From Leucobacter tenebrionis (lineage in GTDB: Bacteria > Actinomycetota > Actinomycetes > Actinomycetales > Microbacteriaceae), in NCBI RefSeq assembly GCF_019884725.1, contig NZ_CP082322.1, positions 2,666,001 through 2,730,000 of the forward strand: a stretch of 64,000 nucleotides of DNA, read 5' to 3'. The stretch's first letter is position 1. Each line of letters starts with the position of its first letter. This document shows positions 33,789-40,529 of this stretch, piece by piece. The notes beneath the pieces are model-generated. The model was given only the letters and a program-made list of their open reading frames with translations. It made no database searches and was not told where the DNA came from. Both the position numbers and the translations under genes were made by a program.

Positions 33789-34004
33789 TCAGGCGTCGTC
33801 GTCGGGAACCCACTCGAGCAGGTCGCCCGGCTGGCACCCGAGCACCCGGCACATCGCGTCGAGCGTCGTGAAGCGCACCGCCTTGGCGCGGCCGTTCTTC
33901 AGCACGGCGACGTTCGCGGGGGTGAGGCCGACGCGCTCGGCGAACTCGCCCACGCTCATCTTGCGCTTCGCGAGCTCGACGTCGATGCGAACGACGATGG
34001 CCAT
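33789..34004 (-). CDS. YozG-like XRE-family HTH regulator
   Basis: The 71-aa protein is a single Cro/C1-type HTH (HTH_26 type): MAIVVRIDVELAKRKMSVGE, then FAERVGLTPANVAVLKNGRAKAV, and a short C-terminal tail ending DLLEWVPDDDA. It starts at ATG 34004, overlapping the stop of the DUF2975 gene. Such short regulators paired with DUF2975 membrane proteins are widespread, and the HTH is expected to repress the pair. Confidence 0.88.
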   Translation of the reverse strand: MAIVVRIDVELAKRKMSVGEFAERVGLTPANVAVLKNGRAKAVRFTTLDAMCRVLGCQPGDLLEWVPDDDA

Positions 34005-34501
34005 CAGATGACCTCTTCGAGTTCGGACCGGTAGCCGGTGGCTTGGCGCAGCAGCCCGCGCATCACCAGCATGAGCAGGACGGGCAGGACTGCGAGCACG
34101 ACGATCCCGAACAGCAGCATGGGGAAGCCGGGGTCGCGAAGCTCGGGTGTGAAATAGATGATCGAGGTCGCGGTAAGGGCGAGCAGGGCGAGCACCGACC
34201 AGCCGATGCTGAGCGCCCACACGATCGCGTCGACCCAGCGGCGCGAGGCCTCGCTGAAGATGCGGTCGCGGCGCGTGAGCGTGAGCAGCCGCCAGATGCA
34301 GACGATCACCGCCAGGACGCAGAGGATCACCAGCGAGAGCGCGATCTGCACGGGAACGCGGAAGGAGAGCGGTTCGTCCGAGAGTTCGCCGGGCATGGCG
34401 AGGGCGAGGAGCACGACGAGCCAGAGCGCGGCGACGATGAGGACGGCGCGGAGCAGGAGAACGATCCAACGTGATTGAAGCATGCATCGATCTTCACTCA
34501 T
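34004..34501 (-). CDS. DUF2975-family membrane protein
   Basis: The 165-aa protein has four hydrophobic segments (WIVLLLRAVLIVAALWLVVL, then PVQIALSLVILCVLAVIVC, VWALSIGWSVLALLALTA, and MLLFGIVVLAVLPVLLML), the pattern of DUF2975. ATG 34501 is taken as the start; an in-frame ATG at 34483 is possible. It overlaps the downstream HTH gene. A palindrome lies 5 bp upstream of the start (34506-34520). Function is unknown. Confidence 0.82.
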   Translation of the reverse strand: MSEDRCMLQSRWIVLLLRAVLIVAALWLVVLLALAMPGELSDEPLSFRVPVQIALSLVILCVLAVIVCIWRLLTLTRRDRIFSEASRRWVDAIVWALSIGWSVLALLALTATSIIYFTPELRDPGFPMLLFGIVVLAVLPVLLMLVMRGLLRQATGYRSELEEVI

Positions 34502-34505
34502 TATC

Positions 34506-34520
34506 TATCGAAAATCAATA
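34506..34520. promoter_or_regulatory. Palindromic operator candidate for the YozG-like/DUF2975 pair
   Basis: TATCGAAAATCAATA has dyad symmetry TATyGA-n3-TCrATA centred 12 bp before the DUF2975 start and is AT-rich in a GC-rich genome. Its place and symmetry fit autoregulation by the 71-aa HTH protein; this is inference. Confidence 0.4.
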
Positions 34521-34712
34521 GGTTTTTGTTCGGTATGGCGTGCGGGCTCAGAGCCGGGGAGAGCGGGCGCTCGCATTGGCGCTCACGATGTCAACCCCCT
34601 TGCCCGGGGTCCGCTCGAGGGCGAGTCTGGGTGCACATCCGTCTCCGGCGAGTGGTTGGCGCGGGGCCCAGGCCCGTGCTCGGCATCGCCGGAACAGCGA
34701 GAGGAGAAGCTC

Positions 34713-34922
34713 ATGGGTATGGGGTCGGGAATCGTGCTCTTCGTCATCGGCGCGATCATGGCGTTCGCGCTCAACGTCCAGGTCGCGTGGATCGATCTCA
34801 ACATGGTCGGCTACCTCCTGATGGGGGCCGGTGCCGTGATCTTCTTCATCTCGCTCATCCTCTACTTCTCGCGGCGCCGAGGCGCCGGTACCGCGGATCC
34901 GGTCGACCGCGGCATCGAGTAA
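34713..34922 (+). CDS. DUF6458-family small membrane protein
   Basis: The 69-aa protein starts at ATG 34713 behind GAGGAGAAG. Two helices are visible: GSGIVLFVIGAIMAFALNV and VGYLLMGAGAVIFFISLIL, separated by VAWIDLNM, followed by a basic-acidic tail (SRRRGAGTADPVDRGIE). The IDL(N/D)MVGYLLM segment is characteristic of this actinobacterial family. No function is known. Confidence 0.85.
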   Translation: MGMGSGIVLFVIGAIMAFALNVQVAWIDLNMVGYLLMGAGAVIFFISLILYFSRRRGAGTADPVDRGIE

Positions 34923-34947
34923 GGCCGACAACTGGCAGACTGAGACC

Positions 34948-36042
34948 GTGGCGAATACTCAGAACGGCCGTGTCGCGGTCTACCTCGACTTCGATAACAT
35001 CGTGCTCTCCTGGTACGACCGGGTGCACGGGCGCAACTCCTACGCCAGAGACCGGCAGCGGATCGCCGAGGATCCCTCCGACGCCGAGATCGCGGGCCGG
35101 CTCCGCGACGCGGTGATCGACGTCGGGGCCGTGATCGACTACGCCTCGTCGTACGGCACGCTCGTGCTCACGCGCGCCTACGCCGACTGGTCCTCGCCCA
35201 TCAACGCCGACTACCGCTCGCAGCTGGTCGCCCGCGCGGTCGACCTCGTGCAGCTCTTCCCGGCTGCGGCCTATGCCAAGAACGGCGCGGATATCAGGCT
35301 CGCCGTGGACGCGGTCGAAGACATGTTTCGCCTCGACGACCTCACCCACGTGATCATCGTGGCGGGGGACTCCGACTACGTTCCGCTGGCGCAGCGCTGC
35401 AAGCGGCTCGGCCGGTACGTGGTCGGGATCGGCGTCGCCGGATCCACGGCCAAGGCGCTCACGGCGGCGTGCGACGAGTTCGCCTCGTATGACTCGCTGC
35501 CCGGCGTCGAGCAGCCCCAGCGCGAGCAGCAGCCCGCGAAGCGGCAGCGACGGGGCAAGGCCGTGGCCGCCTCGAAGGAGACCTCCGCGATCGAGGCTGC
35601 GGAGGCCGTCGAGGCTGGGGGATCCGGCGAAGGCGAGGAGTCGGCCGGGGCCGGCGAGGCCGCCGACGCTCCCGAAGCGGCCGCGGAAACGACGCGCGGG
35701 AAGCGCGGGGCCTCCGCGGGCCGCAACCTCGCCCCGGCTCCCGCCGAGTCCGTCGCGGATGACCTCGACGATGCCGATGAGGGCGACGACGATGACGACA
35801 CCGACATCGCGGTGACCGGTCTGCTCATCCGCGCGCTGTGGCTCGGCCAGGAGAAGGACGACTCGGGGTGGCTGCACAGCTCAGCCGTGAAGCAGCAGAT
35901 GCGCCGCATGGACCCGTCGTTCAACGAGAAGGCGCTGGGCTTCCGGTCGTTCTCGGATTTCCTGAAGTCCCGCGCCGACGTCGCGGAGCTCGAGGAGACG
36001 GGGCACGAGCGCCTCGTGCGCCTGCGCGACCAGACCCCGTAG
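34948..36042 (+). CDS. NYN-domain (PIN-like) protein with C-terminal LOTUS/OST-HTH domain
   Basis: The 364-aa protein starts at GTG 34948. Residues about 7-190 form a NYN (LabA/DUF88) nuclease-like domain: VAVYLDFDNIVLSWYDR, then GADIRLAVDAVEDMFRL and HVIIVAGDSDYVPLAQR supply the conserved Asp residues of the PIN fold. A low-complexity Glu/Ala/Gly linker (about 190-280) leads to a LOTUS/OST-HTH domain (about 285-360: VTGLLIRALWLGQEKDDSGW, then HSSAVKQQMRRMDPSFNEKA and RSFSDFLKSRADVAEL). The combination suggests an RNA-binding ribonuclease; in bacteria it is of unknown role. All metal-ligand Asp appear present. Confidence 0.87.
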   Translation: MANTQNGRVAVYLDFDNIVLSWYDRVHGRNSYARDRQRIAEDPSDAEIAGRLRDAVIDVGAVIDYASSYGTLVLTRAYADWSSPINADYRSQLVARAVDLVQLFPAAAYAKNGADIRLAVDAVEDMFRLDDLTHVIIVAGDSDYVPLAQRCKRLGRYVVGIGVAGSTAKALTAACDEFASYDSLPGVEQPQREQQPAKRQRRGKAVAASKETSAIEAAEAVEAGGSGEGEESAGAGEAADAPEAAAETTRGKRGASAGRNLAPAPAESVADDLDDADEGDDDDDTDIAVTGLLIRALWLGQEKDDSGWLHSSAVKQQMRRMDPSFNEKALGFRSFSDFLKSRADVAELEETGHERLVRLRDQTP

Positions 36043-36070
36043 CGGATCGTGCCTCCGGCACCGAACGACG

Positions 36071-36347
36071 TTCGAGCACCTTGGAGCTCGAAAACGGGAT
36101 GCTTGAGCGTCGATCGGTGCTCGAAGGATTCGACCGGGCGCGAAACGGGAGGGAAACGGGCACGAAAAAACCGGACCGCAGAACGCCTCTCGGCGGAAGG
36201 CCGCTCGAAGCGGCAAAAATTGGAGCCCGGGGTTACTGCGGCCCGGCGACACCAGTGTAACGCAGGTGCGCGAGGGGCCGCACCCATCGGCGCGAGGGGC
36301 CTCACCCATCGGCGCGAGGGGCCGCACCCACCGGCGCGACCTCGCAG
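36071..36347 (+). repeat. 305-bp intergenic region with 3 x 22-bp tandem repeat and an inverted repeat
   Basis: The region 36043-36347 lies between the NYN gene and a convergent hypothetical gene and holds no supported gene. Positions 36269-36290, 36291-36312 and 36313-36334 are three head-to-tail copies of a 22-bp unit beginning CGCGAGGGGCCGCACCCATC, with only two substitutions among them. Further upstream, TTCGAGCACC (36071-36080) pairs with GGTGCTCGAA (36116-36125), a 10-bp-arm hairpin that may end the NYN transcript. Confidence 0.7.
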
Positions 36348-36980
36348 TCAGGCGAGGGAACCGTCGCGCCAGCGCCGGGCGCCGGCGTGCAGTTCCTGCG
36401 CCATCGTCGAGTAGCGCAGCGCGCGCTTGGTGAGCTGTTCGGCGTGGGCGTCGTCGTGCACGTCGCGGGTGTCGGCGAGGTCGGCGGCGCCGAGCGCCAT
36501 GATGCGGCAGTAGCTGGCGGCGCGGTCGAGCGCGCTCCCCAGATCGCCGACGAAGGCTCCGCGCAGAATCGTGTCGCACAGTTCCTCGATCGAGGCGGGC
36601 GTGACGGGTTCGGCGGCACCGGCCACGACGGGGTCGATGGTGGAGGCCGCGGCCGATCCTCGTCTGAACAGCTCGGCCGATCCCTCGGCGTCGCCCGCCA
36701 CCACGCGCCGCAACAGGTAGAGGCGCCAGAGCACTCCGGCGAGCGAGTGCGTTCCCTCGCGCGCCCACAGTTCGGCGATGTCATCGATGCCGGGACCCGT
36801 CGAGGCGAGACCCACCACGCGCTCGACCACCGCGGGATCGGCCCCCGCGCGCACGCGGTCGAGCAACGCCCAGGAGGTCTCCTGGGCGAGGCGGTGGGAA
36901 GCGCCCGGTTCGTCGGAGCCGATGATCCAGTCGAAGTCGGACGTCGGCTGCAAGACGGGGCGCTGATGCTCTCGGGTCAC
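36348..36980 (-). CDS. Conserved hypothetical helical protein
   Basis: The 210-aa protein is read from GTG 36980 because ACCGAGGAGA gives an RBS 5 bases upstream; the longer frame crosses the tRNA-Lys promoter area. It begins VTREHQRPVLQPTSDFDWII and is Ala- and Glu-rich, all helical, without signal peptide or membrane segment. A GSDEPGASHRLAQETSWALLD segment and a DDIAELWAREG segment look conserved. I do not recognise a domain. It is divergent from tRNA-Lys (123 bp). Confidence 0.7.
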   Translation of the reverse strand: MTREHQRPVLQPTSDFDWIIGSDEPGASHRLAQETSWALLDRVRAGADPAVVERVVGLASTGPGIDDIAELWAREGTHSLAGVLWRLYLLRRVVAGDAEGSAELFRRGSAAASTIDPVVAGAAEPVTPASIEELCDTILRGAFVGDLGSALDRAASYCRIMALGAADLADTRDVHDDAHAEQLTKRALRYSTMAQELHAGARRWRDGSLA

Positions 36981-37087
36981 ATGTCTCCTCGGTGTGAAAG
37001 CGGGGGATCGGCGGCGGGGCCGCGCGCCACGCGAGTCTACGCCGCTGCGGGCCGTCCCGCGTGGACTGAACGCCCGGAGAAATCCAT

Positions 37088-37093
37088 TAGAAT
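37088..37093 (+). promoter_or_regulatory. -10 element of the tRNA-Lys promoter
   Basis: TAGAAT lies 10 bp before the first tRNA base, in the local context CCATTAGAATGG. A -35 candidate TGGACT sits 20 bp upstream, slightly long spacing. Confidence 0.45.
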
Positions 37094-37103
37094 GGGTGAC
37101 CAC

Positions 37104-37176
37104 GGGCCTCTAGCTCAGTTGGTAGAGCATCGGACTTTTAATCCGCGGGTCGCCGGTTCGAGCCCGGCGGGGCCTA
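37104..37176 (+). tRNA. tRNA-Lys (anticodon TTT)
   Basis: A 73-nt cloverleaf: acceptor GGGCCTC pairs with GGGGCCT (with G-U pairs), D-arm GCTC/GAGC with loop AGTTGGTA, anticodon loop CTTTTAA with anticodon TTT at 37137-37139, T-arm GCCGG-TTCGAGC-CCGGC and discriminator A at 37176. The first pair of the anticodon stem is a T/C mismatch. CCA is not encoded (CTC follows), as usual in actinobacteria. It decodes AAA/AAG lysine codons. Confidence 0.95.
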
Positions 37177-37213
37177 CTCCGTTTTGCCGCGGCACTCCGC
37201 AGACTCCTCTCGT

Positions 37214-37271
37214 GGGCTCCGTAGCGCGCTCGCGGCTCCGCAGCTCCTCGCGGGCTCCGCAGTGCGCTCGC
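37214..37271 (+). repeat. Two diverged 20-bp direct repeats downstream of tRNA-Lys
   Basis: GGGCTCCGTAGCGCGCTCGC at 37214-37233 and GGGCTCCGCAGTGCGCTCGC at 37252-37271 agree at 18 of 20 positions, with a partial third similarity (CGGCTCCGCAG) between them. They sit between tRNA-Lys and the long hairpin at 37280, in a region without genes. Confidence 0.6.
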
Positions 37272-37279
37272 ACAGAAAC

Positions 37280-37335
37280 GCGGAGTCCCGAATTGCTGCT
37301 TCAGCACGAACTGAAGCAGCAATTCGGGACTCCGC
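37280..37335. terminator. Perfect 25-bp-arm hairpin between tRNA-Lys and pstB
   Basis: Arms 37280-37304 (starting GCGGAGTCCCGAATTGCTGC) and 37311-37335 are exact reverse complements with a 6-base loop CACGAA. It lies downstream of tRNA-Lys on the plus strand and of pstB on the minus strand, so it may be a bidirectional terminator, but there is no T-tract and the arms are far longer than in common terminators. A mobile palindromic repeat is an alternative. Confidence 0.6.
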
Positions 37336-37380
37336 TCTGCGGGAAACCGATGGCGGAGAGCGCCCCGCCTCGAGGCCGGC

Positions 37381-38160
37381 CTACCCGAAGCGGCCCGAGA
37401 CGTAGTCCTCGGTCGCCTTCACGCTGGGCGTGGAGAAGATCTTCGACGTGTCGTCGTACTCGATGAGCTTGCCCGGCTTGCCGGTGCCGGCGATGTTGAA
37501 GAACGCGGTGCGGTCAGAGACGCGCGAGGCCTGCTGCATGTTGTGGGTCACGATGACGATCGTGTACTCCTGCTTCAGCTCGTCGATCAGATCCTCGATC
37601 GCGAGGGTCGAGATCGGGTCGAGCGCCGAGCAGGGCTCGTCCATGAGCAGCACCTCGGGCGAGACCGCGATGGCGCGGGCGATGCAGAGGCGCTGCTGCT
37701 GACCGCCCGAGAGGCCCGAGCCCGGCTTGTCGAGGCGATCCTTCACCTCGTTCCACAGGTTGGCGCCCCGCAGCGAGCGCTCCACGAGGTCGTCGCCGTC
37801 GCTCTTCGAGATCTTGCGGTTGTTGAGGTTGACGCCGGCGAGCACGTTCTCACGGATCGACATCGTGGGGAACGGGTTGGGGCGCTGGAAGACCATGCCG
37901 ACCTGGCGGCGCACGAGCACGGGATCGACGCCGGGGCCGTAGAGGTCATCGCCGTCGAGCAGCACCTCGCCCTCGACGCGCGCGCCGGGGATGACCTCGT
38001 GCATGCGGTTGAGGGTGCGCAGGAACGTCGACTTGCCGCAGCCCGAGGGTCCGATGAACGCGGTGACGCTGCGCGGCTCGATGTTGATGGAGACGCCCTC
38101 CACGGCGAGGAAGCTGCCGTAGTAGACGTTGAGGTCGTTGACTTCGATGCGCTTGGACAT
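37381..38160 (-). CDS. pstB: Phosphate ABC transporter ATP-binding protein PstB
   Basis: The 259-aa ATPase has Walker [21 protein letters not shown] near residue 33, Q-loop [17 protein letters not shown], the signature [15 protein letters not shown], Walker [17 protein letters not shown] and the H-loop [20 protein letters not shown]. The [10 protein letters not shown] and PNPFPTMSI segments are specific to PstB. It powers high-affinity phosphate import by PstC/PstA at the inner face of the membrane. Last gene of the pst operon; 106 bp, containing a REP-like pair, separate it from pstA. Confidence 0.96.
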   Translation of the reverse strand: MSKRIEVNDLNVYYGSFLAVEGVSINIEPRSVTAFIGPSGCGKSTFLRTLNRMHEVIPGARVEGEVLLDGDDLYGPGVDPVLVRRQVGMVFQRPNPFPTMSIRENVLAGVNLNNRKISKSDGDDLVERSLRGANLWNEVKDRLDKPGSGLSGGQQQRLCIARAIAVSPEVLLMDEPCSALDPISTLAIEDLIDELKQEYTIVIVTHNMQQASRVSDRTAFFNIAGTGKPGKLIEYDDTSKIFSTPSVKATEDYVSGRFG

Positions 38161-38180
38161 TGCGTGGTTTCTTCTCTCCG

Positions 38181-38256
38181 GTCATTCTGGGCGGGGCCGC
38201 AGAATCTCTCTGGTGAATGGTGGATCCTGCGACTCTCTCCGTTCGCGCAGGATGAC
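38181..38256. repeat. REP/BIME-like element between pstA and pstB
   Basis: Two hairpin units lie head to head: GTCATTCTG...CAGAATC (38181-38206) and GGATCCTGCG...CGCAGGATGAC (38222-38256; ATCCTGCG pairs exactly with CGCAGGAT). The outer 13 bases (GTCATTCTGGGCG and CGCGCAGGATGAC) are inverted repeats at 11 of 13 positions. Inside an operon such structures can stabilise the upstream mRNA or attenuate the downstream gene, here pstB. Confidence 0.65.
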
Positions 38257-38266
38257 GGGTGTGCGC

Positions 38267-39346
38267 CTAGCGGCCGGTCTTGGGTGAGAACTTCTTCGCC
38301 ACGAAGCGTGCGATGAGGTTGAGCGCCATGACGATGAGGATGAGCACGAGCGCGGCGGCCCAGGCGCGGTCGATGAACGCCCACGCCGGGTTGCCCTGGT
38401 TCGCGAACTGGGTGTACACGAACACGGGCAGCGACTGCATGCGGTCGTTGAAGAGGTTGTAGTTCATGCTCGCGGTGAAGCCCGCCGTGATGAGCAGCGG
38501 GGCGGTCTCGCCGATCACGCGTGAGATGGAGAGCATGATGCCCGTGGTGATTCCGGCGATCGAGGTGGGCAGCACGACCTTCATGATGGTCAGCCACTTC
38601 GAGACGCCCAGGGCGTACGAGGCCTCGCGCAGCTCGTTGGGCACGAGGCGCAGCATCTCCTCGCTCGAGCGCACCACGACGGGGATCATCAGCACCGAGA
38701 GCGCGACGGAGCCGATGATGCCCATGCGCACCCCCGGCCCGAGGAACAGCGCGAAGGCGGCGTAGGCGAACAGACCCGCGACGATCGAGGGGATGCCCGT
38801 CATGACATCGACCAGGAAGGTGATGACCTTGGCCAGCCGGCCGCTGCCGTACTCGACCAGGTAGATCGAGGTCATGAGGCCGAGCGGCACCGAGATGATG
38901 GTCGCCGCGAGGGTGATCATCAGCGTGCCCATCATGGCGTGCAGTGCACCGCCGCCCTCGCCCGTGACGTTGCGCATGGAGGAGTTGAAGAACTCGGGAT
39001 CCAGGCGCCCGATGCCGTTGCCGATGACGGTGATCGCCACCGAGACGAGCGGCACCATCGCGAGCAGGAAGGCGCCGGTGACGAGGTTGGTCACGAAGCG
39101 ATCGGTCGCTTGACGGCGCCCCTCGACGGCGGCTGAGATGGCCGTGGTCACGGCGAGGTGCAGGATCAGGCCGACGAGCACCGCGCCCACCAGGTTGAAC
39201 TCGCCCCCGCCCGCCACCGCGAGCAGGCCGAAGAGCGCGAGTGAGACGACCAGGCTCGCGCCGAGGATGATCCACGGGGCGGGCTTCGGCAGCCGGTTGC
39301 CGGTGAGCACGGAGCCGGACGAGACGGGGCGGACGGTGAGTGCCAT
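38267..39346 (-). CDS. pstA: Phosphate ABC transporter permease PstA
   Basis: The 359-aa protein has an N-terminal extension with three hydrophobic segments before the permease domain, which includes GIPSIVAGLFAYAAFALFLG and the EAA-like loop LVPNELREASYALGVSKW with LTIMKVVLPTSIAG. Typical PstA proteins of about 290 aa lack the extension, but actinobacterial ones often carry it. It forms the transmembrane channel with PstC. It starts at ATG 39346, 1 bp after pstC, so the two are tightly coupled. Confidence 0.94.
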   Translation of the reverse strand: MALTVRPVSSGSVLTGNRLPKPAPWIILGASLVVSLALFGLLAVAGGGEFNLVGAVLVGLILHLAVTTAISAAVEGRRQATDRFVTNLVTGAFLLAMVPLVSVAITVIGNGIGRLDPEFFNSSMRNVTGEGGGALHAMMGTLMITLAATIISVPLGLMTSIYLVEYGSGRLAKVITFLVDVMTGIPSIVAGLFAYAAFALFLGPGVRMGIIGSVALSVLMIPVVVRSSEEMLRLVPNELREASYALGVSKWLTIMKVVLPTSIAGITTGIMLSISRVIGETAPLLITAGFTASMNYNLFNDRMQSLPVFVYTQFANQGNPAWAFIDRAWAAALVLILIVMALNLIARFVAKKFSPKTGR

Positions 39347-39347
39347 A

Positions 39348-40286
39348 TCAGTTGGCTCCAGAGAACTCGGCGCGGCGGCTCACGATCCAGCGGGCGATCG
39401 CGTTGACCAGGAACGTGACGATGAAGAGGATGAGGCCGGTGGCGATCAGCACGTTGACGTTCTCGCCGTAGGCCTCGGGGAAGGAGAGCGCGATGTTGGC
39501 CGCGATGGTGGAGGGGTTCTCGCTGGTGAGCAGCCGGATGCTGACGAGGCCGGTGGCCGAGAGCACCATCGCGACCGCCATCGTCTCGCCGAGCGCGCGG
39601 CCGAGGCCGAGCATCGCGGCCGACACGATGCCGGGGCGGCCGAAGGGCAGCACGGCGAGTCGGATCATCTCCCAGCGGGTCGCCCCGAGCGCGAGTGCCG
39701 CCTCCTCATGCAGCACCGGAGCCTGCAGGAAGACCTCTCGGCAGATCGCGGTCATGATCGGCAGCACCATGACGGCGAGTACGAGCGCGGCGGTGAGGAT
39801 CGTGCGGCCGGTGCCCGAGACGGTGCCGCCGAAGAGGGGGATCCAACCCAGGTGAGTGTTGAGCCAGACGAACACCGGTTGAGCGGCGGGCGCCAGCACG
39901 CCGATGCCCCAGAGACCGAAGACTACGCTGGGCACCGCGGCGAGCAGATCCACGATGTACCCGAGCACCGCCGACACCCTGCGGGGGGCGTAGTGGGAGA
40001 TGAAGAGCGCGATGCCGATGGCGAGGGGAAGCGCGATGATCAGCGCGAGCACGGCGGCCCAGATCGTGCCGAAGATGAGCGGCCAGACGTACGACCAGAA
40101 GTTCTCGGGCAGCAGCGAGGCGGTCTCGTTGGTCGCGAAGAACGCGGGGATGCTCTGGGCGATGAGGAAGGCGGCGACCGCGGCCAGCGTGACGAGGATC
40201 ATGCTGCCCGCGAAGACCGCGGAGCGCGAGAAGATGCGGTCGCCGAGGCTCAGCACGGGTTTCCGTGTGGTCGTGGCTGAAGTCAC
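39348..40286 (-). CDS. pstC: Phosphate ABC transporter permease PstC
   Basis: The 312-aa permease has six main helices and the conserved AAVPSVVFGLWGIGVLAP segment and EAA-type loop VLHEEAALALGATRWEMIRL. SFPEAYGENVNVLIATGLIL near the C-terminus is typical of PstC. It forms the channel with PstA. The 243-bp space from pstS contains a REP-like element and a strong hairpin, which probably lowers permease expression relative to the binding protein. Confidence 0.95.
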   Translation of the reverse strand: MTSATTTRKPVLSLGDRIFSRSAVFAGSMILVTLAAVAAFLIAQSIPAFFATNETASLLPENFWSYVWPLIFGTIWAAVLALIIALPLAIGIALFISHYAPRRVSAVLGYIVDLLAAVPSVVFGLWGIGVLAPAAQPVFVWLNTHLGWIPLFGGTVSGTGRTILTAALVLAVMVLPIMTAICREVFLQAPVLHEEAALALGATRWEMIRLAVLPFGRPGIVSAAMLGLGRALGETMAVAMVLSATGLVSIRLLTSENPSTIAANIALSFPEAYGENVNVLIATGLILFIVTFLVNAIARWIVSRRAEFSGAN

Positions 40287-40310
40287 GGGGTATGTCCTTC
40301 TGACTGTTCC

Positions 40311-40463
40311 GTCATTCTGCGTGAGCTTGCGAGTCGCAGAATCTCAATCTATATAAGTGGTTCAAGCGTGATCTTGCGATTCGCAGCGACGCGGTAGCGC
40401 CGCCGCGGAATGCGAGAAACGCTGGCGCGTTTCTCTCAAGCATTCCACGCACGCAGGATGACC
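40311..40463. repeat. REP/BIME-like element between pstS and pstC
   Basis: A 153-bp element bounded by GTCATTCTGCGTG (40311-40323) and CACGCAGGATGAC (40450-40462), inverted at 12 of 13 positions. The left unit folds as ATTCTGCG (40314-40321) with CGCAGAAT (40335-40342). The right part contains nested hairpins GGAATGC/GCATTCC and GAGAAACGC/GCGTTTCTC around TGGC. The same end sequences occur at 38181-38256 and, as half, at 28368-28394. Confidence 0.7.
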
Positions 40464-40466
40464 TGA

Positions 40467-40524
40467 AGGAGCGGGGCGTCGCATCGAGCAGGTGAGACCT
40501 GACCCGAGACGATGCCCCGCTCCT
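40467..40524 (-). terminator. Strong hairpin directly after pstS (attenuator candidate)
   Basis: AGGAGCGGGGC (40467-40477) pairs with GCCCCGCTCCT (40514-40524) over 11 bp; the 36-base interior contains a second small hairpin CAGGT-GAG-ACCTG. It begins 6 bp after the pstS stop codon and precedes pstC, so it could stop part of the transcripts and keep PstS in excess over the permeases. Confidence 0.6.
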
Positions 40525-40529
40525 CAGGG

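Noticed and set aside
36269-36334. CRISPR-like array
   Set aside because: The 22-bp units are head to tail without spacers, and no cas genes are present.
37104-37380. Integrated mobile element at tRNA-Lys
   Set aside because: No integrase and no repeated tRNA 3' end was seen downstream within the window; the flanking pst operon is core.
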